DNA of 45,596 nt from an uncultured Lachnospiraceae bacterium (GCA_947628955.1 CANRBX010000018.1:1-45596); one strand, 5' to 3'; positions 17,984 to 27,532 are shown, counted from the stretch's first letter. The notes: generated by a model from the sequence alone, not told the origin. Numbers and translations are program-made.

Positions 17984-18107
17984 ATGATGCCAGGGCGCTG
18001 AATGTCCAGTGAACATTCGTTTAGCGCCGACCGAAGCGGAGCGCAGACTTGTGAAAGTACGAAGCACGGAACAATCCGTATGGCATCATTTGACCTCAGC
18101 ATCATAC
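17984..18107 (+). repeat. Dispersed structured repeat, copy 2, inside the fab operon
   Basis: ATGATGCCA (17984-17992) and TGGCATCAT (18081-18089) form a perfect 9-bp closing pair. Inside are GGCGCT/AGCGCC (17994-17999 with 18023-18028), stacked on GAATGT/ACATTC (18000-18005 with 18013-18018). CGACCGAAGCGGAGCG follows (18028-18043), then the core CGGAACAATCCG (18067-18078). The right flank to 18107 matches copy 1. The element lies opposite to the direction of operon transcription, between accB and fabZ. The rest of the 17923-18208 gap holds no gene. Confidence 0.9.
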
Positions 18108-18208
18108 TCATCGGGCCCTCACAGATCCTCCCTGTATATTTTGCGGCGTCTCGCTGTCCTTCTGTTTTGCAGTACCTCTGCCCTTCTATTCGTGATACCC
18201 TGTCTGCA

Positions 18209-18871
<663 letters not shown>

Positions 18872-18875
18872 CTGT

Positions 18876-20108
18876 CTACCTCACATATTTCTTTACAAGC
18901 AGGCTCCCGTTGTGGCCGCCAAAGCCCAGGGAATTGCTGATGGCCGCCGTCACCGTGCGGGATACAGCCTCCTTCGTATAGTTCAGATCCATCTCGTCCT
19001 CCGCCTCTTCAAATCCGGCGGTCGCATGGATATAATCCTCCATCACCGATTTCACACAGACAATAAACTCTGCAGCCCCTGCCGCTCCAAGCATGTGTCC
19101 GGTCATGGATTTCGTGGAATTTACGTTCAGCGCATATGCATCCTCCCCGAATGCGCGCTTGATCGCGCGGGTCTCAAACAGGTCATTGTGATGCGTCCCG
19201 GTGCCGTGCGCGTTGATATACTGCACCTCGGACGCGGAGAGTTCTGCCTCCTTCATCGCCAGACACATTGCGCGCGCCGCGCCGTCGCCGTTCTCCTCCG
19301 GGGATGTGATGTGGTAGGCATCGCAGGTCGCACCATATCCCCCGACCTCCGCCAGGATCTCAGCCCCGCGCTGCTGCGCATGCTCCAGAGATTCCAGCAC
19401 GACGACACCGGCCCCCTCTCCCATGACGAAGCCGCTGCGGTTTTTATCAAACGGAAGGGATGCGCGCAGGGGATCCGTGCTCGTGGAAAGCGCCGTCAGG
19501 CCCATGAAGCCGCAGACCCCGAGGGGCGAGATCGCCGCCTCCGTACCTCCGGCCACCATCACATCCACATCTCCGCACTGGATCGCGCGGTATGCGTCCC
19601 CGATCGCATGCGTGCCGGTCGCACATGCTGTCACGACATTCGTACATTTCCCTTTCAGGCCGAAATGGATCGCGACATTCCCTGCCGCCATATTTGTGAT
19701 CATCATCGGCACGAGAAGCGGCGGGGTCCGGTTCGGCCCCTTCTCCGTCAGCCTGGCGTGCGCCTGCTCCATGATCTGCAGACTCCCGATCCCGCAGCCG
19801 ACCGACACGCCGATGCGCGTCGCATCCTCCCGCTCCAGGTCAAGCCCGGAATCCGCGATCGCCTCGGATGATGCCGCTACCGCATACTGGCTGAAGAGCT
19901 CCATGCGCTTTGCCTCCTTGTAGTCCATGGTCAGAAGCGGATCGAAATCCTTCACCTGCGCCGCCAGCTTCACTTTATATGCAGAGGTATCAAACCGGGT
20001 CAGCTCCCCGATTCCCACCTTCTTTTCCTTCAAACTGTTCCAGAACTCCGGAACCGAATTTCCGACCGGGGAGATTACGCCCATCCCCGTCACAACCACT
20101 CTCTTCAT
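18876..20108 (-). CDS. fabF: 3-oxoacyl-ACP synthase II FabF
   Basis: Condenses malonyl-ACP with acyl-ACP in fatty-acid elongation. The 410-residue product begins MKRVVVTGMGVISPVGNSV and has the active-site Cys in VVTACATGTHAIGDA (about 163). The His in YINAHGTGTHHND and the His in STKSMTGHMLGAAGAAEF complete the Cys-His-His triad. Length is typical. The start at 20108 is set by GGAGG six bases upstream; longer open frame upstream is the out-of-frame end of fabG. Since no fabH lies in the window, initiation must use a KAS III elsewhere or another route. Confidence 0.97.
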   Translation of the reverse strand: MKRVVVTGMGVISPVGNSVPEFWNSLKEKKVGIGELTRFDTSAYKVKLAAQVKDFDPLLTMDYKEAKRMELFSQYAVAASSEAIADSGLDLEREDATRIGVSVGCGIGSLQIMEQAHARLTEKGPNRTPPLLVPMMITNMAAGNVAIHFGLKGKCTNVVTACATGTHAIGDAYRAIQCGDVDVMVAGGTEAAISPLGVCGFMGLTALSTSTDPLRASLPFDKNRSGFVMGEGAGVVVLESLEHAQQRGAEILAEVGGYGATCDAYHITSPEENGDGAARAMCLAMKEAELSASEVQYINAHGTGTHHNDLFETRAIKRAFGEDAYALNVNSTKSMTGHMLGAAGAAEFIVCVKSVMEDYIHATAGFEEAEDEMDLNYTKEAVSRTVTAAISNSLGFGGHNGSLLVKKYVR

Positions 20109-20134
20109 TCTTTTCCTCCGTCCGCGGCCGCCAC

Positions 20135-20878
20135 TCAGATTCCCATGCCGCCGTCCACCTGCAGGGTCTGCCCCGTGATGTACGCGGCCCGGTCGGACGC
20201 CAGAAAAGCCACCGCCTCCGCGATGTCCTCCGGCCGTCCTATCCTGCCGAGCGGCACCTGCGCCAGCACAGCCTCCTTTACCTTCTCCGGCAGCACCGCC
20301 GTCATCTCCGTGTCGATGTATCCCGGGGCGACCGCATTGACCGTAATGCCGCGCGAGGATAATTCCTTCGCCAGGCATTTCGTCATGCCGATAATGCCGG
20401 CCTTCGCCGCGCAGTAATTGATCTGCCCCGCGTTCCCGCGCACGCCGGAGATCGACGAAATACTGATGATCCTGCCGCTGCGCTTTTTCATCATCTGCTT
20501 TCCCGCAAGCTTCATGCAGAAAAACGCGCCCTTCAGGTTTGTATCGATCACCTGCTCAAATTCCTGTTCACTCATGCGGACAGCCAGATTGTCGCGCGTG
20601 ATCCCGGCGTTGTTGACGAGAATGTCGATCACGCCGAGCTGTTCTGCCACCTCGCGGAACATGCGCTCACAGTCCTCCTGTCTCGAGACGTCGGCCTGCA
20701 CCGCGGCCGCGCGTCTTCCGAGCGCCCGGATCTCCTGAACGGTCTGCTCGGCTTTTTCCCTTGAACCACTGTAATTTACAGCAACATCTGCCCCGTATCC
20801 GGCAAGCGTCAGCGCAATCGCACGGCCGATGCCTCGGCCGGCGCCGGTCACAAGGGCAATTTTCCCTTCCAGCATCAT
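20135..20878 (-). CDS. fabG: 3-oxoacyl-ACP reductase FabG
   Basis: NADPH-dependent reduction of 3-oxoacyl-ACP; short-chain dehydrogenase fold. The 247-residue product has the cofactor motif [13 protein letters not shown] (about 10-22), [11 protein letters not shown] (about 86-96) and the catalytic Ser-Tyr-Lys, with INYCAAKAG supplying Tyr and Lys. It ends in [11 protein letters not shown], a typical FabG C-terminus. The ATG overlaps the fabD stop as ATGA, indicating coupled translation. Confidence 0.96.
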   Translation of the reverse strand: MMLEGKIALVTGAGRGIGRAIALTLAGYGADVAVNYSGSREKAEQTVQEIRALGRRAAAVQADVSRQEDCERMFREVAEQLGVIDILVNNAGITRDNLAVRMSEQEFEQVIDTNLKGAFFCMKLAGKQMMKKRSGRIISISSISGVRGNAGQINYCAAKAGIIGMTKCLAKELSSRGITVNAVAPGYIDTEMTAVLPEKVKEAVLAQVPLGRIGRPEDIAEAVAFLASDRAAYITGQTLQVDGGMGI

Positions 20879-21780
20879 AAAATCCTCTCCAGATCTTCTG
20901 TCTTTTCTATATTGCAGACCCGGACGCTGCGGTCGATTTTTCTCACAAAGCCGCTGAGCGTCCTGCCCGGCCCGATCTCAATAAAGGTGTCGGCTCCTGC
21001 GGCAATCATATATTCGACGCTCTGCTGCCAGAGCACCGGGGAATATACCTGGCGGCCAAGCAGCTCGCGGAGCCGGTCCGGATCGCGCTCTTCATGCGCG
21101 GTCACGTTGGATATAAACGAAATCTTCGGCCGCTGGATCACCACGCAGTCCAGAAAGTGCCTCAGCTTCGCACCTGCCCCCGCAAGCATCGGCGAGTGGA
21201 AAGGTCCGTCCACATTGAGCGGCACGGCCCTCGACGCACCGGCCTTCAGAAGCTTCGCCGCCGCGGCATCCACTGCGGCCTTTTCGCCGGAGATCACCTG
21301 CTGGCCCGGGCAGTTGTAGTTTGCCACACTCACTGTCCCCGGCGTTTCCCTGCAGATCTCTTCGGCCGGCAGCGGCTTCCGGCTGAGGACTGCAGTCATT
21401 CCGCCCTGCCCGGACGGCACTTCCTCCGCCATAAAAACTCCGCGCCTGCAGACCACCTTCACGGCATCCGCAAACGAAAACGCGCCCGCAGCCACCAGCG
21501 CGCAGTATTCGCCAAGGCTCAGGCCCGCGGTCATATCCACCGCGAGCCCTGCATCTCTCACAGCCTGCAGGATCGCGCAGGACGCGGTCAGAAGCGCCGG
21601 CTGTGTGTATTTCGTCATATTGATCTTTTCATTTTCCGTAAAACAGATTTCTTCCAGGGAAAAGCCGGCCGCCTCAGACGCCTCTTCAAACACGCGGCGG
21701 CTGCCTGCGCATGTGTCATAAAACTCCTTCGCCATGCCGGCATACTGCGCGCCCTGCCCTGGAAATATAAATGCTGTCAT
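20875..21780 (-). CDS. fabD: Malonyl-CoA:ACP transacylase FabD
   Basis: Loads malonate from CoA onto ACP. The 301-residue product has [13 protein letters not shown] at the N-terminus, the nucleophile Ser in [16 protein letters not shown] (about 90), and the catalytic His in [10 protein letters not shown] (about 200). Length is typical. The ATG at 21780 matches the family N-terminus; GGAGG lies about 14 bases upstream, rather far, with GTGGG closer. Its ribosome site is inside the last degenerate unit of the tandem array that separates it from fabK. Confidence 0.96.
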   Translation of the reverse strand: MTAFIFPGQGAQYAGMAKEFYDTCAGSRRVFEEASEAAGFSLEEICFTENEKINMTKYTQPALLTASCAILQAVRDAGLAVDMTAGLSLGEYCALVAAGAFSFADAVKVVCRRGVFMAEEVPSGQGGMTAVLSRKPLPAEEICRETPGTVSVANYNCPGQQVISGEKAAVDAAAAKLLKAGASRAVPLNVDGPFHSPMLAGAGAKLRHFLDCVVIQRPKISFISNVTAHEERDPDRLRELLGRQVYSPVLWQQSVEYMIAAGADTFIEIGPGRTLSGFVRKIDRSVRVCNIEKTEDLERIL

Positions 21781-21784
21781 ACCC

Positions 21785-22082
21785 ACTTCTCGTTCCTCCG
21801 ATTCTTTCTGCCGCACGGGCCTTTCATCCCGAAATTCCTGCCTCGCCCAGCCTCTTATCCCGGAATCTTCTTCCGACCTGGGTTTCACCCCGAAATTTCT
21901 GCCCGGTACAGCTTCTTATCCTGAAATTTTCTGCTGCACGGGCTTTTCATTCCAAGAACTTCTACCCTGCACGGCTTTTTATCCTGAAATCTTCTGCCGC
22001 CCGGAGTTTCACCCCGAAATTTCTGCCCGGTGCAGCTTCTTATTCCGAGATCTTCTGCCGCACGGCTTCTCACCCCGGAAAT
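21785..22082 (-). repeat. Array of 29-32-bp degenerate repeats between fabK and fabD
   Basis: About nine units of 29-32 bp fill the fabK-fabD interval. Read on the minus strand each has the form CAGAA-ATTTC-GGRTRA followed by a GC-rich half (such as CAGAAATTTCGGGGTGAAAC). The fabK 3' end, GATTTCCGGGGTGA, is itself the first unit, so the fabK stop codon is part of the array. Some pairs of units recur as blocks of about 61 bp. I see no gene and no convincing terminator. Confidence 0.9.
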
Positions 22083-23005
22083 CCCGCTGCCGCGGCCCGC
22101 GCCTCCGCCATCAGCTCCTCCAGGATCTCCCGGCAGGACTGCTCCTTCTTCACGAGGCCCGCGATCTGTCCGGACATCAGGGAGCCATGGTCGACATCGC
22201 CCTCCTGAACCGCCCGGCGCAGGGAACCGATCGTCATCGCCTCGAGCTCCTCGAAGGTACAGCCCTCCTGCTCCTTTTTGATATATTCGCGCGTCATCCT
22301 GTTGCGCAGCTGGCGCACCGGATGCCCGGTAGAGCGCCCGGTCACCGCCGTGTCTATGTCGCTCGCCCTGAGCACGCGCGCCTTATAATTCGGATGGATC
22401 ACGCACTCGCGCGACACCAGGAATCTGGTCCCCATCTGGACACCGGAGGCCCCGAGCATCATCGCCGCTGCAACGCCCCTGCCGTCCCCGATTCCGCCGG
22501 CCGCGATGACCGGCACCGAGACCGCATCGACGACCTGCGGCACAAGCGCCATCGTCGTCGTCTCGCCGATATGTCCGCCAGATTCACAGCCCTCAGCGAT
22601 CACCGCATCCGCTCCCGCGCGCTGCATCAGCTTCGCGAGCGCCACGGATGCGACCACCGGAAGAACCCTGATTCCGGCCTCCTTCCACTGCTTCATGTAC
22701 GGGCCGGGATTTCCTGCTCCGGTCGTCACGACAGGCACCTTTTCCTCAGCTGCCAGCTGTGCGATCTCAGCCGCGTACGGGCTGAGCAGCATGATGTTCA
22801 CGCCGAACGGCTTCTCTGTCAGCTCCCTCGTCCTGCGGATCTCCGTCCGCACGAAATCCGCCGGGGCATTCGCGGCGGCGATAATGCCCAGCCCCCCGGC
22901 ATTCGACACCGCAGAGGCCAGAGAATGCTCCGCCACCCATGCCATGCCCCCCTGGATGACCGGCACCTCGATCCCCAGTAATTCTGTAACCGCGGTATTC
23001 ATCAT
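22070..23005 (-). CDS. fabK: Enoyl-ACP reductase II FabK
   Basis: FMN-dependent reduction of enoyl-ACP, the last step of elongation; structurally unrelated to FabI and known in the family to be insensitive to triclosan. The 311-residue TIM-barrel product has VPVIQGGMAWVA near the N-terminus, SNAGGLGIIAAA, CESGGHIGETTTM (catalytic His region, about 140-152), AAGGIGDGRG and GASGVQMGTRFL. The ATG at 23005 overlaps the acpP stop (ATGA). Its 3' end is amplified in the adjacent array. Confidence 0.96.
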   Translation of the reverse strand: MMNTAVTELLGIEVPVIQGGMAWVAEHSLASAVSNAGGLGIIAAANAPADFVRTEIRRTRELTEKPFGVNIMLLSPYAAEIAQLAAEEKVPVVTTGAGNPGPYMKQWKEAGIRVLPVVASVALAKLMQRAGADAVIAEGCESGGHIGETTTMALVPQVVDAVSVPVIAAGGIGDGRGVAAAMMLGASGVQMGTRFLVSRECVIHPNYKARVLRASDIDTAVTGRSTGHPVRQLRNRMTREYIKKEQEGCTFEELEAMTIGSLRRAVQEGDVDHGSLMSGQIAGLVKKEQSCREILEELMAEARAAAAGFPG

Positions 23006-23235
23006 GACTCAATCCCCTTTTTGCTCAGATAGTCGACCACCGCCTGCACCGTCGTCAGATTCTCCAGATCCTCCGTCGGGATCTCCACATCATACTCGTC
23101 CTCCAGCGCCATGATCATCTCAAACAGATCCAGGGAATCTGCATTCAGGTCATTTTTAAAATTCGTCTCCGGACCGATGTCCGACTCTTCCACATGAAGC
23201 TGCTCCGCCACGATTGAAATCAATTTCTCAAGCAT
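23002..23235 (-). CDS. acpP: Acyl carrier protein
   Basis: The 77-residue acidic four-helix protein has the phosphopantetheine attachment Ser in NADSLDLFEM (about 36), and carries growing acyl chains for the fab enzymes. Length and sequence are typical. An AAAGGAG site lies eight bases before the ATG. It is the first gene of the fab/acc operon as seen here. In many Clostridia fabT and fabH precede acpP; here an ECF sigma factor pair lies upstream instead. Confidence 0.97.
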   Translation of the reverse strand: MLEKLISIVAEQLHVEESDIGPETNFKNDLNADSLDLFEMIMALEDEYDVEIPTEDLENLTTVQAVVDYLSKKGIES

Positions 23236-23423
23236 CTCTTTTTCTCCTTTATTCTATAATTTTCTTTTATTTTCTGCTGTTTTCTTTCTTTTTTGTTTTT
23301 TGAAAAAAGCGCAAAAAAATAAACGTGCCCCCGTCTGCACACTCTGCGGACGGGACACCCTGCTCCGGGCCGCTGCGGTTCCGCCGCCCCGCGGCAGCCC
23401 CCGGAAGCGCTCTTTGCCCGCGT
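23236..23423 (-). other. acpP leader and upstream region, promoter unclear
   Basis: This is a purine-rich leader with A-runs. Position 23290-23307 contains a GTTTTTTGAAAAAAGC imperfect palindrome. No FapR or FabT site can be recognised and no confident -35/-10 pair. The operon may be read from here or from the sigma-factor promoter. Confidence 0.4.
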
Positions 23424-23666
23424 TCAGCCCGCCTTCCTGGCCGGGCTGTACTTTCTGCAGACCAGCACCACCGCGCCGGTCAGCGCGATCGATCCGGCCG
23501 CAGCGACTCCTGAGACGACGGCCACCCGTCTTCTGTTCCATCTGCTCCTGCTCTCCGAAAACAGATCAGGATTATCCAGGTCTCCCTCGGGCAGCTCATC
23601 ATCTATCAGAGACATGTCTATATGGGTCAGAATATCGATCAGCCGGGACTGGCTCCAGAGACTCAT
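23424..23666 (-). CDS. Small one-TM protein, possible anti-sigma partner
   Basis: An 80-residue protein with a charged N-terminal half (about 1-45) and one membrane segment (about 48-68, VAVVSGVAAAGSIALTGAVVLV), ending in a Lys/Arg-rich tail. It overlaps the stop of the ECF sigma factor gene (ATGA). Such coupling to an ECF sigma gene suggests an anti-sigma or sigma-tethering role, but no ZAS zinc motif or other known anti-sigma domain is visible, so this rests on context only. Confidence 0.7.
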   Translation of the reverse strand: MSLWSQSRLIDILTHIDMSLIDDELPEGDLDNPDLFSESRSRWNRRRVAVVSGVAAAGSIALTGAVVLVCRKYSPARKAG

Positions 23667-24223
23667 TTCGCTACCTCCTTCTCATAATGCTTCCTGATCT
23701 TCTTCCTAAGGCGTGACAGCCTGCTGTCCACCGCGTTCTCCGACATCCCCATCGCCACGGCGATCTGCCTTGTGCTCTGCAGATAGTAGAAACGGCGCAG
23801 GACCAGCTCCCTGTCCTTTTTGCGCAGACCGGCGATGATCCGGTTCAGTGCCTGCACCTCCTCCTGAAAGATGATCCTCTGCTCCGGATTCTGGCTGTAG
23901 TCTATGTACTCCGACTGAAGCGTGTCTGTCTCGTCCATCCCCTCGAGCTCCTCCAGGCGGCGGAGCTGCCGCAGATAGTTGAGCGCGGTATTCCTCGCGA
24001 TCGCCTTGAGGTACGTCTTGAAGGACGCCTTCTGATAGTCGTACTCCGCCCCGTGCGTCCAGAGCTTCAGATACACGTCGTTGATACATTCCTCGACAGA
24101 GGTCTCCCTGTTCTGAAGAATTGTCACCGCGATGTAACGGATCAGCCGTTCATAGCGCTCAGCAATAAGATCGATGCACGCCTGATCGCGGTCCGCCAGC
24201 AATCTCACAATATCTTCGTCCAC
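23663..24223 (-). CDS. ECF-type RNA polymerase sigma factor
   Basis: A 186-residue sigma-70 family protein with only regions 2 and 4. Region 2 includes YERLIRYIAVTILQNRET, ECINDVYLKLWTHG and FKTYLKAIARNTALNYLR (about residues 20-90). Region 4 has LVLRRFYYLQSTRQIAVAMG and ENAVDSRLSRLRKKIRK, a helix-turn-helix (about 135-178). The start is taken as GTG at 24223 because GAGAGGGGG lies about eight bases upstream; an ATG at 24247 in front of that site would add 8 residues. It is followed by the one-TM protein in an ATGA overlap. The fab operon starts about 190 bases downstream of the pair. Confidence 0.88.
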   Translation of the reverse strand: MDEDIVRLLADRDQACIDLIAERYERLIRYIAVTILQNRETSVEECINDVYLKLWTHGAEYDYQKASFKTYLKAIARNTALNYLRQLRRLEELEGMDETDTLQSEYIDYSQNPEQRIIFQEEVQALNRIIAGLRKKDRELVLRRFYYLQSTRQIAVAMGMSENAVDSRLSRLRKKIRKHYEKEVAK

Positions 24224-24355
24224 CGGTCTTCCCCCTCTCCAGATCATACGGCCGGCGCAGCGATTCCGTGTCCTGCCCGCCGCGCCGCTTTCTATTACTT
24301 ATACACCGGAAATCAGAAAACCTTGCAGATTTTTTTATTTTTTTGTCCGCAGACA

Positions 24356-24396
24356 GAAAACCGTGTGCCCGAACATGCGGACACACAGCCGTTTTC
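24356..24396. terminator. Strong stem-loop between transglutaminase gene and sigma gene
   Basis: GAAAAC (24356-24361) pairs with GTTTTC (24391-24396), with further G/C pairs inside. A T-rich run lies at 24330-24344 on the plus-strand 5' side only, so as an intrinsic terminator for minus-strand transcription it is weak. It could be a leader structure of the sigma gene or an upstream unit's processed end. Confidence 0.4.
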
Positions 24397-24424
24397 TCCA
24401 CACATTCTCCGGTGATCATGCACC

Positions 24425-25717
24425 TCACCAGTACAGCGTGATCACCAGGAATCTGTCGTCTGTATCATACTTGTAGTTCCAGGAGTTTACAGCGTTTATA
24501 TCCATCAGATAGTTCAGCGGATCCTCCAGCAGCGACCCCTGAAACAGTTCATACTTCGCCGACTCATACGCCTGCTGGTCCCCGAATTTCATGATCACGG
24601 CGGCCTCTCCGTTCCAGACGGAATTCATCAGCAGATCATAAACCGTATCATAGTCAAACGACTCATAGTAGCAGTCATTCAGGATGTAATAATTGTAGGC
24701 GTTTGAAGTACAGGGCGGAAGCGTGATGCCGCCATCCGGCGTATGCGTTTTGAACAGATCGTCCTCCGTGCAGCACAGATAATTGTAATCGGTCACCCGG
24801 TTTTCCGGGGCCGCCGTCTGGCCGGTAAACACCGGATCCCCCCATGTGACGTCTACATAATAATATTCGCCGTCGATGCGCACCATATTCCAGGCGTGGT
24901 CGCCGCCGTCCGCGATCTGCCCGGTGATGTACGTGCAGAACAGACCCATCCGATGAAGGATGTACTGGAAAGCCCTGGAGTATCCGGCGCACACGGACGC
25001 CCTGTAGAGCAGCGCGCTCTGGATATTCTGTGAATCCGCGCTTCCCGACTGATAGTCGACCGTGTTGATCAGGTATTCATAAACAAAACGGATTTTCTCG
25101 TAGTCGGAGGCATCCGGCGAAATCTGCGCGATGCACGCATCCGCGGCGGCCTCGAGCTTCTCCTTCATGGACGGGCGCGATTCCACCGGCACCGCCGTCT
25201 CCAGATCGTAAGCCATCACCTTTCCGGCGAGATCCGTCTCGATCTGCGCGCTCGTCCCGATCCAGAACATTTCCGGATGGTCCGCCAGCACGGCGCGATG
25301 CACCTTCCAGAAGTCCTCTTTCTGGATCAGGGCCAGAAATTCCCCTGAATCCTCATCGCTCATGATATGGACATACAGCTCCCGGTACGCCTCCTGCAGG
25401 TTCTCCGGCAGCTGGTCATAATAATATTCCTCCGCCGAGGATACAACGCCCTGCTCGAGCGCGGCCTCCTCCCAGCTCTGCACATTTCCGCCGCTCAGCT
25501 TATATCTGAGACGCCGGAACGACCCGAAACCGGCCAGGCTGAAGACCGCCGACGCCGTCAGGACAGCCAGCAGGCATGTCCACAAAAGCATAAGCCTGGA
25601 TCTGCGTCTGACCTTTCTCATGGTTCCGGCATTCCGGCGGTTCCGGCCAGGCCTGCCAGTTCCCCGATCGCTCCGGACGGTTCTCCGGTCATCCCAGTCA
25701 AAACTCTCCCTCTTCAT
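24425..25717 (-). CDS. Membrane-anchored transglutaminase-like protein
   Basis: The 430-residue product has a basic cytoplasmic start, one membrane segment (about 43-63, LMLLWTCLLAVLTASAVFSL), and an extracellular part with a transglutaminase-like cysteine-protease fold. The Cys is in ASVCAGYSRAFQYIL, His in GGDHAWNMVRIDGEYYYV and Asp in VDVTWGDPV, forming the Cys-His-Asp triad (about residues 240-310). Such proteins in Clostridia are surface enzymes of uncertain substrate, probably peptide or wall cross-links. The ATG at 25717 follows GGGGGAG seven bases upstream. It lies 24 bases after the MBL nuclease gene, probably one operon. Confidence 0.85.
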   Translation of the reverse strand: MKRESFDWDDRRTVRSDRGTGRPGRNRRNAGTMRKVRRRSRLMLLWTCLLAVLTASAVFSLAGFGSFRRLRYKLSGGNVQSWEEAALEQGVVSSAEEYYYDQLPENLQEAYRELYVHIMSDEDSGEFLALIQKEDFWKVHRAVLADHPEMFWIGTSAQIETDLAGKVMAYDLETAVPVESRPSMKEKLEAAADACIAQISPDASDYEKIRFVYEYLINTVDYQSGSADSQNIQSALLYRASVCAGYSRAFQYILHRMGLFCTYITGQIADGGDHAWNMVRIDGEYYYVDVTWGDPVFTGQTAAPENRVTDYNYLCCTEDDLFKTHTPDGGITLPPCTSNAYNYYILNDCYYESFDYDTVYDLLMNSVWNGEAAVIMKFGDQQAYESAKYELFQGSLLEDPLNYLMDINAVNSWNYKYDTDDRFLVITLYW

Positions 25718-25741
25718 CAGCAAACTCCCCCTGCAGGCTCC

Positions 25742-27355
25742 CTAGTCAATTCTCTCCCACTTGTCGCAGAGTTCATGAATCTGGCGTGTGAACTTGTCCA
25801 GATCCGCATTCGCTCCGCCCTCATTTTTGCGGATCACGCCGATCAGGCGCTGACCTGCCGCCAGCAGCTTCGCAAACGCCTTCGTAACCTTCGCCGCAGC
25901 TGCGGACGGCTGCTCCTTCTTAATACGGATCGGCTCCGCCATCAGGACGAAGCGCCCTGCCGCCAGATCAAACACCGTGCCCGAATACGGCGCATACGCA
26001 TCCAGTCCTTTTTCCGTGCGCAGCCGGTCCGTAAACAGTTCGCAGACCGTATCCTCGCCGTGCACCACAAACACCTTCTCCGGCTTCTCCTTAAACGCAC
26101 AGATCCAGCGCATCAGACCCTGGTTGTCCGCATGGCCGCTGATACCCGGCAGCCTGCAGATCTCGGCCTTCACGTCAATTTCCTCCCCGAACAGCTTCAC
26201 CGATTTCGTGCCGTCGAGAAGCGCGCGCCCCAGCGTGCCGACCGCCTGATATCCCACAAAGAGTACCGTCGACTCCGGCCTCCAGAGGTTGTGCTTCAGA
26301 TGATGCTTGATGCGCCCTGCGTCGCACATTCCGCTCGCGGACAGGATCACCTTTGGCCTCATGTCCTCATTGATCCGCCGCGAATCATCGCTCGTGATGG
26401 AGGTCTTCAGCCCTGTGAAGCCGATCGGATTGACGCCCTGGCGCAGCAGCTCCCTCGCTTCCTCGTCAAAATCGCTCCACATATGCTCCCGGAAAATATT
26501 GGTCGCCTCATTCGCAAGAGGGCTGTCCACCCACACCTCGAAATCGTCGTGCCCCTTCACCAGCTTTTCCTGCTTGATGTGGCGGATGAAGTAAAGCATC
26601 TCCTGCGTGCGCCCGACGGCAAACGAGGGCACAACCACATTGCCGCCACGGTCAAACGTCCGCTGGATCACCTCCGCGAGCGCCACTGCATAATCCACCG
26701 GCGCGTCATGGCTCCGGTCACCGTATGTCGACTCCATCACCACATAGTCCGCGCTCTCAATATACTGCGGGTCGCAGATCAGCGGCTGACTGGCATTCCC
26801 GATATCGCCGGAGAACACCAGCTTCTTCTCGACACCGTTCTCGCAGATCCACACCTCGATCGAAGAAGAACCCAGCAGATGGCCCGCGTCGACAAAGCGC
26901 ACACGGATCCCCTCCGCGACCCGGATCTCCTTTCCATACTCGCAGCGCACAAAGCATGAGAGCACGCCGACCGCATCATCCATATCGTACAACGGCTCCA
27001 CGGCCTCGCGCCCGGCCCTTTTGCCCTTGCGGTTCTTCCACTCTGCCTCAAACATCTGGATGTGCGCGCTGTCACGCAGCATGATCTCGCACAGATCCGC
27101 AGTGCCCGTCGTGGAGAACACCTGCCCGGCAAATCCATTCTTGTACAGAAGCGGCAGCTTCCCCGAGTGATCCATGTGCGCGTGCGTCAGCAGCACCATA
27201 TCAATATCCGCAGGCTTCACCGGAAGCTCCGCGTTCTCATACGTATCCGGCCCCTGCTCCATGCCATAATCCACCAGGATCTTCTTTCCCACAGCCTCCA
27301 GCAGAAAACAGCTTCCCGTCACCTCATGTGTCGCACCTAAAAATGTAAGCTTCAT
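25742..27355 (-). CDS. MBL-fold/beta-CASP ribonuclease-like protein
   Basis: The 537-residue protein starts with the metallo-beta-lactamase fold: TFLGATHEVTGSCFLL and the zinc motif THAHMDHSGKLPLL (HxHxDH, about 57-70), then FSGDIGN and MESTYGDR. The beta-CASP domain (VVPSFAVGRTQEML onward) and the RMMBL-type motif ISGHADNQGLMRWI with a further His follow, then VVHGED. This is the CPSF-73-like group of RNA-processing exo/endonucleases. It is cytoplasmic and probably acts on RNA. The C-terminal 80 residues are Ala/Lys-rich and less typical. The start codon is the natural N-terminus of the fold. Confidence 0.92.
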   Translation of the reverse strand: MKLTFLGATHEVTGSCFLLEAVGKKILVDYGMEQGPDTYENAELPVKPADIDMVLLTHAHMDHSGKLPLLYKNGFAGQVFSTTGTADLCEIMLRDSAHIQMFEAEWKNRKGKRAGREAVEPLYDMDDAVGVLSCFVRCEYGKEIRVAEGIRVRFVDAGHLLGSSSIEVWICENGVEKKLVFSGDIGNASQPLICDPQYIESADYVVMESTYGDRSHDAPVDYAVALAEVIQRTFDRGGNVVVPSFAVGRTQEMLYFIRHIKQEKLVKGHDDFEVWVDSPLANEATNIFREHMWSDFDEEARELLRQGVNPIGFTGLKTSITSDDSRRINEDMRPKVILSASGMCDAGRIKHHLKHNLWRPESTVLFVGYQAVGTLGRALLDGTKSVKLFGEEIDVKAEICRLPGISGHADNQGLMRWICAFKEKPEKVFVVHGEDTVCELFTDRLRTEKGLDAYAPYSGTVFDLAAGRFVLMAEPIRIKKEQPSAAAAKVTKAFAKLLAAGQRLIGVIRKNEGGANADLDKFTRQIHELCDKWERID

Positions 27356-27532
27356 GCCCTCACCCCCGTTACAGAAAAATACAGATTTTATATCATATGC
27401 CCGCTTCTCTCACTTTATTACTTTTTTTCATTTTATCACTTCCGCGGGAAATACACCATACAAAACGCAAAATAATATAATGATAACGTTATAATAAAAA
27501 CAGTTCACGGGAAACGACCACAGGACGTTGGC

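Noticed and set aside
16315..18012. Long plus-strand open frame opposite accC and fabZ
   Set aside because: It is the antisense of well-identified genes in GC-rich sequence, has no ribosome site or family resemblance, and runs through the 55-bp repeat and dispersed repeat.
23236..23423. FapR or FabT operator upstream of acpP
   Set aside because: The only palindrome, GTTTTTTGAAAAAAGC, does not match the known consensus of either regulator and may be just an A/T run.
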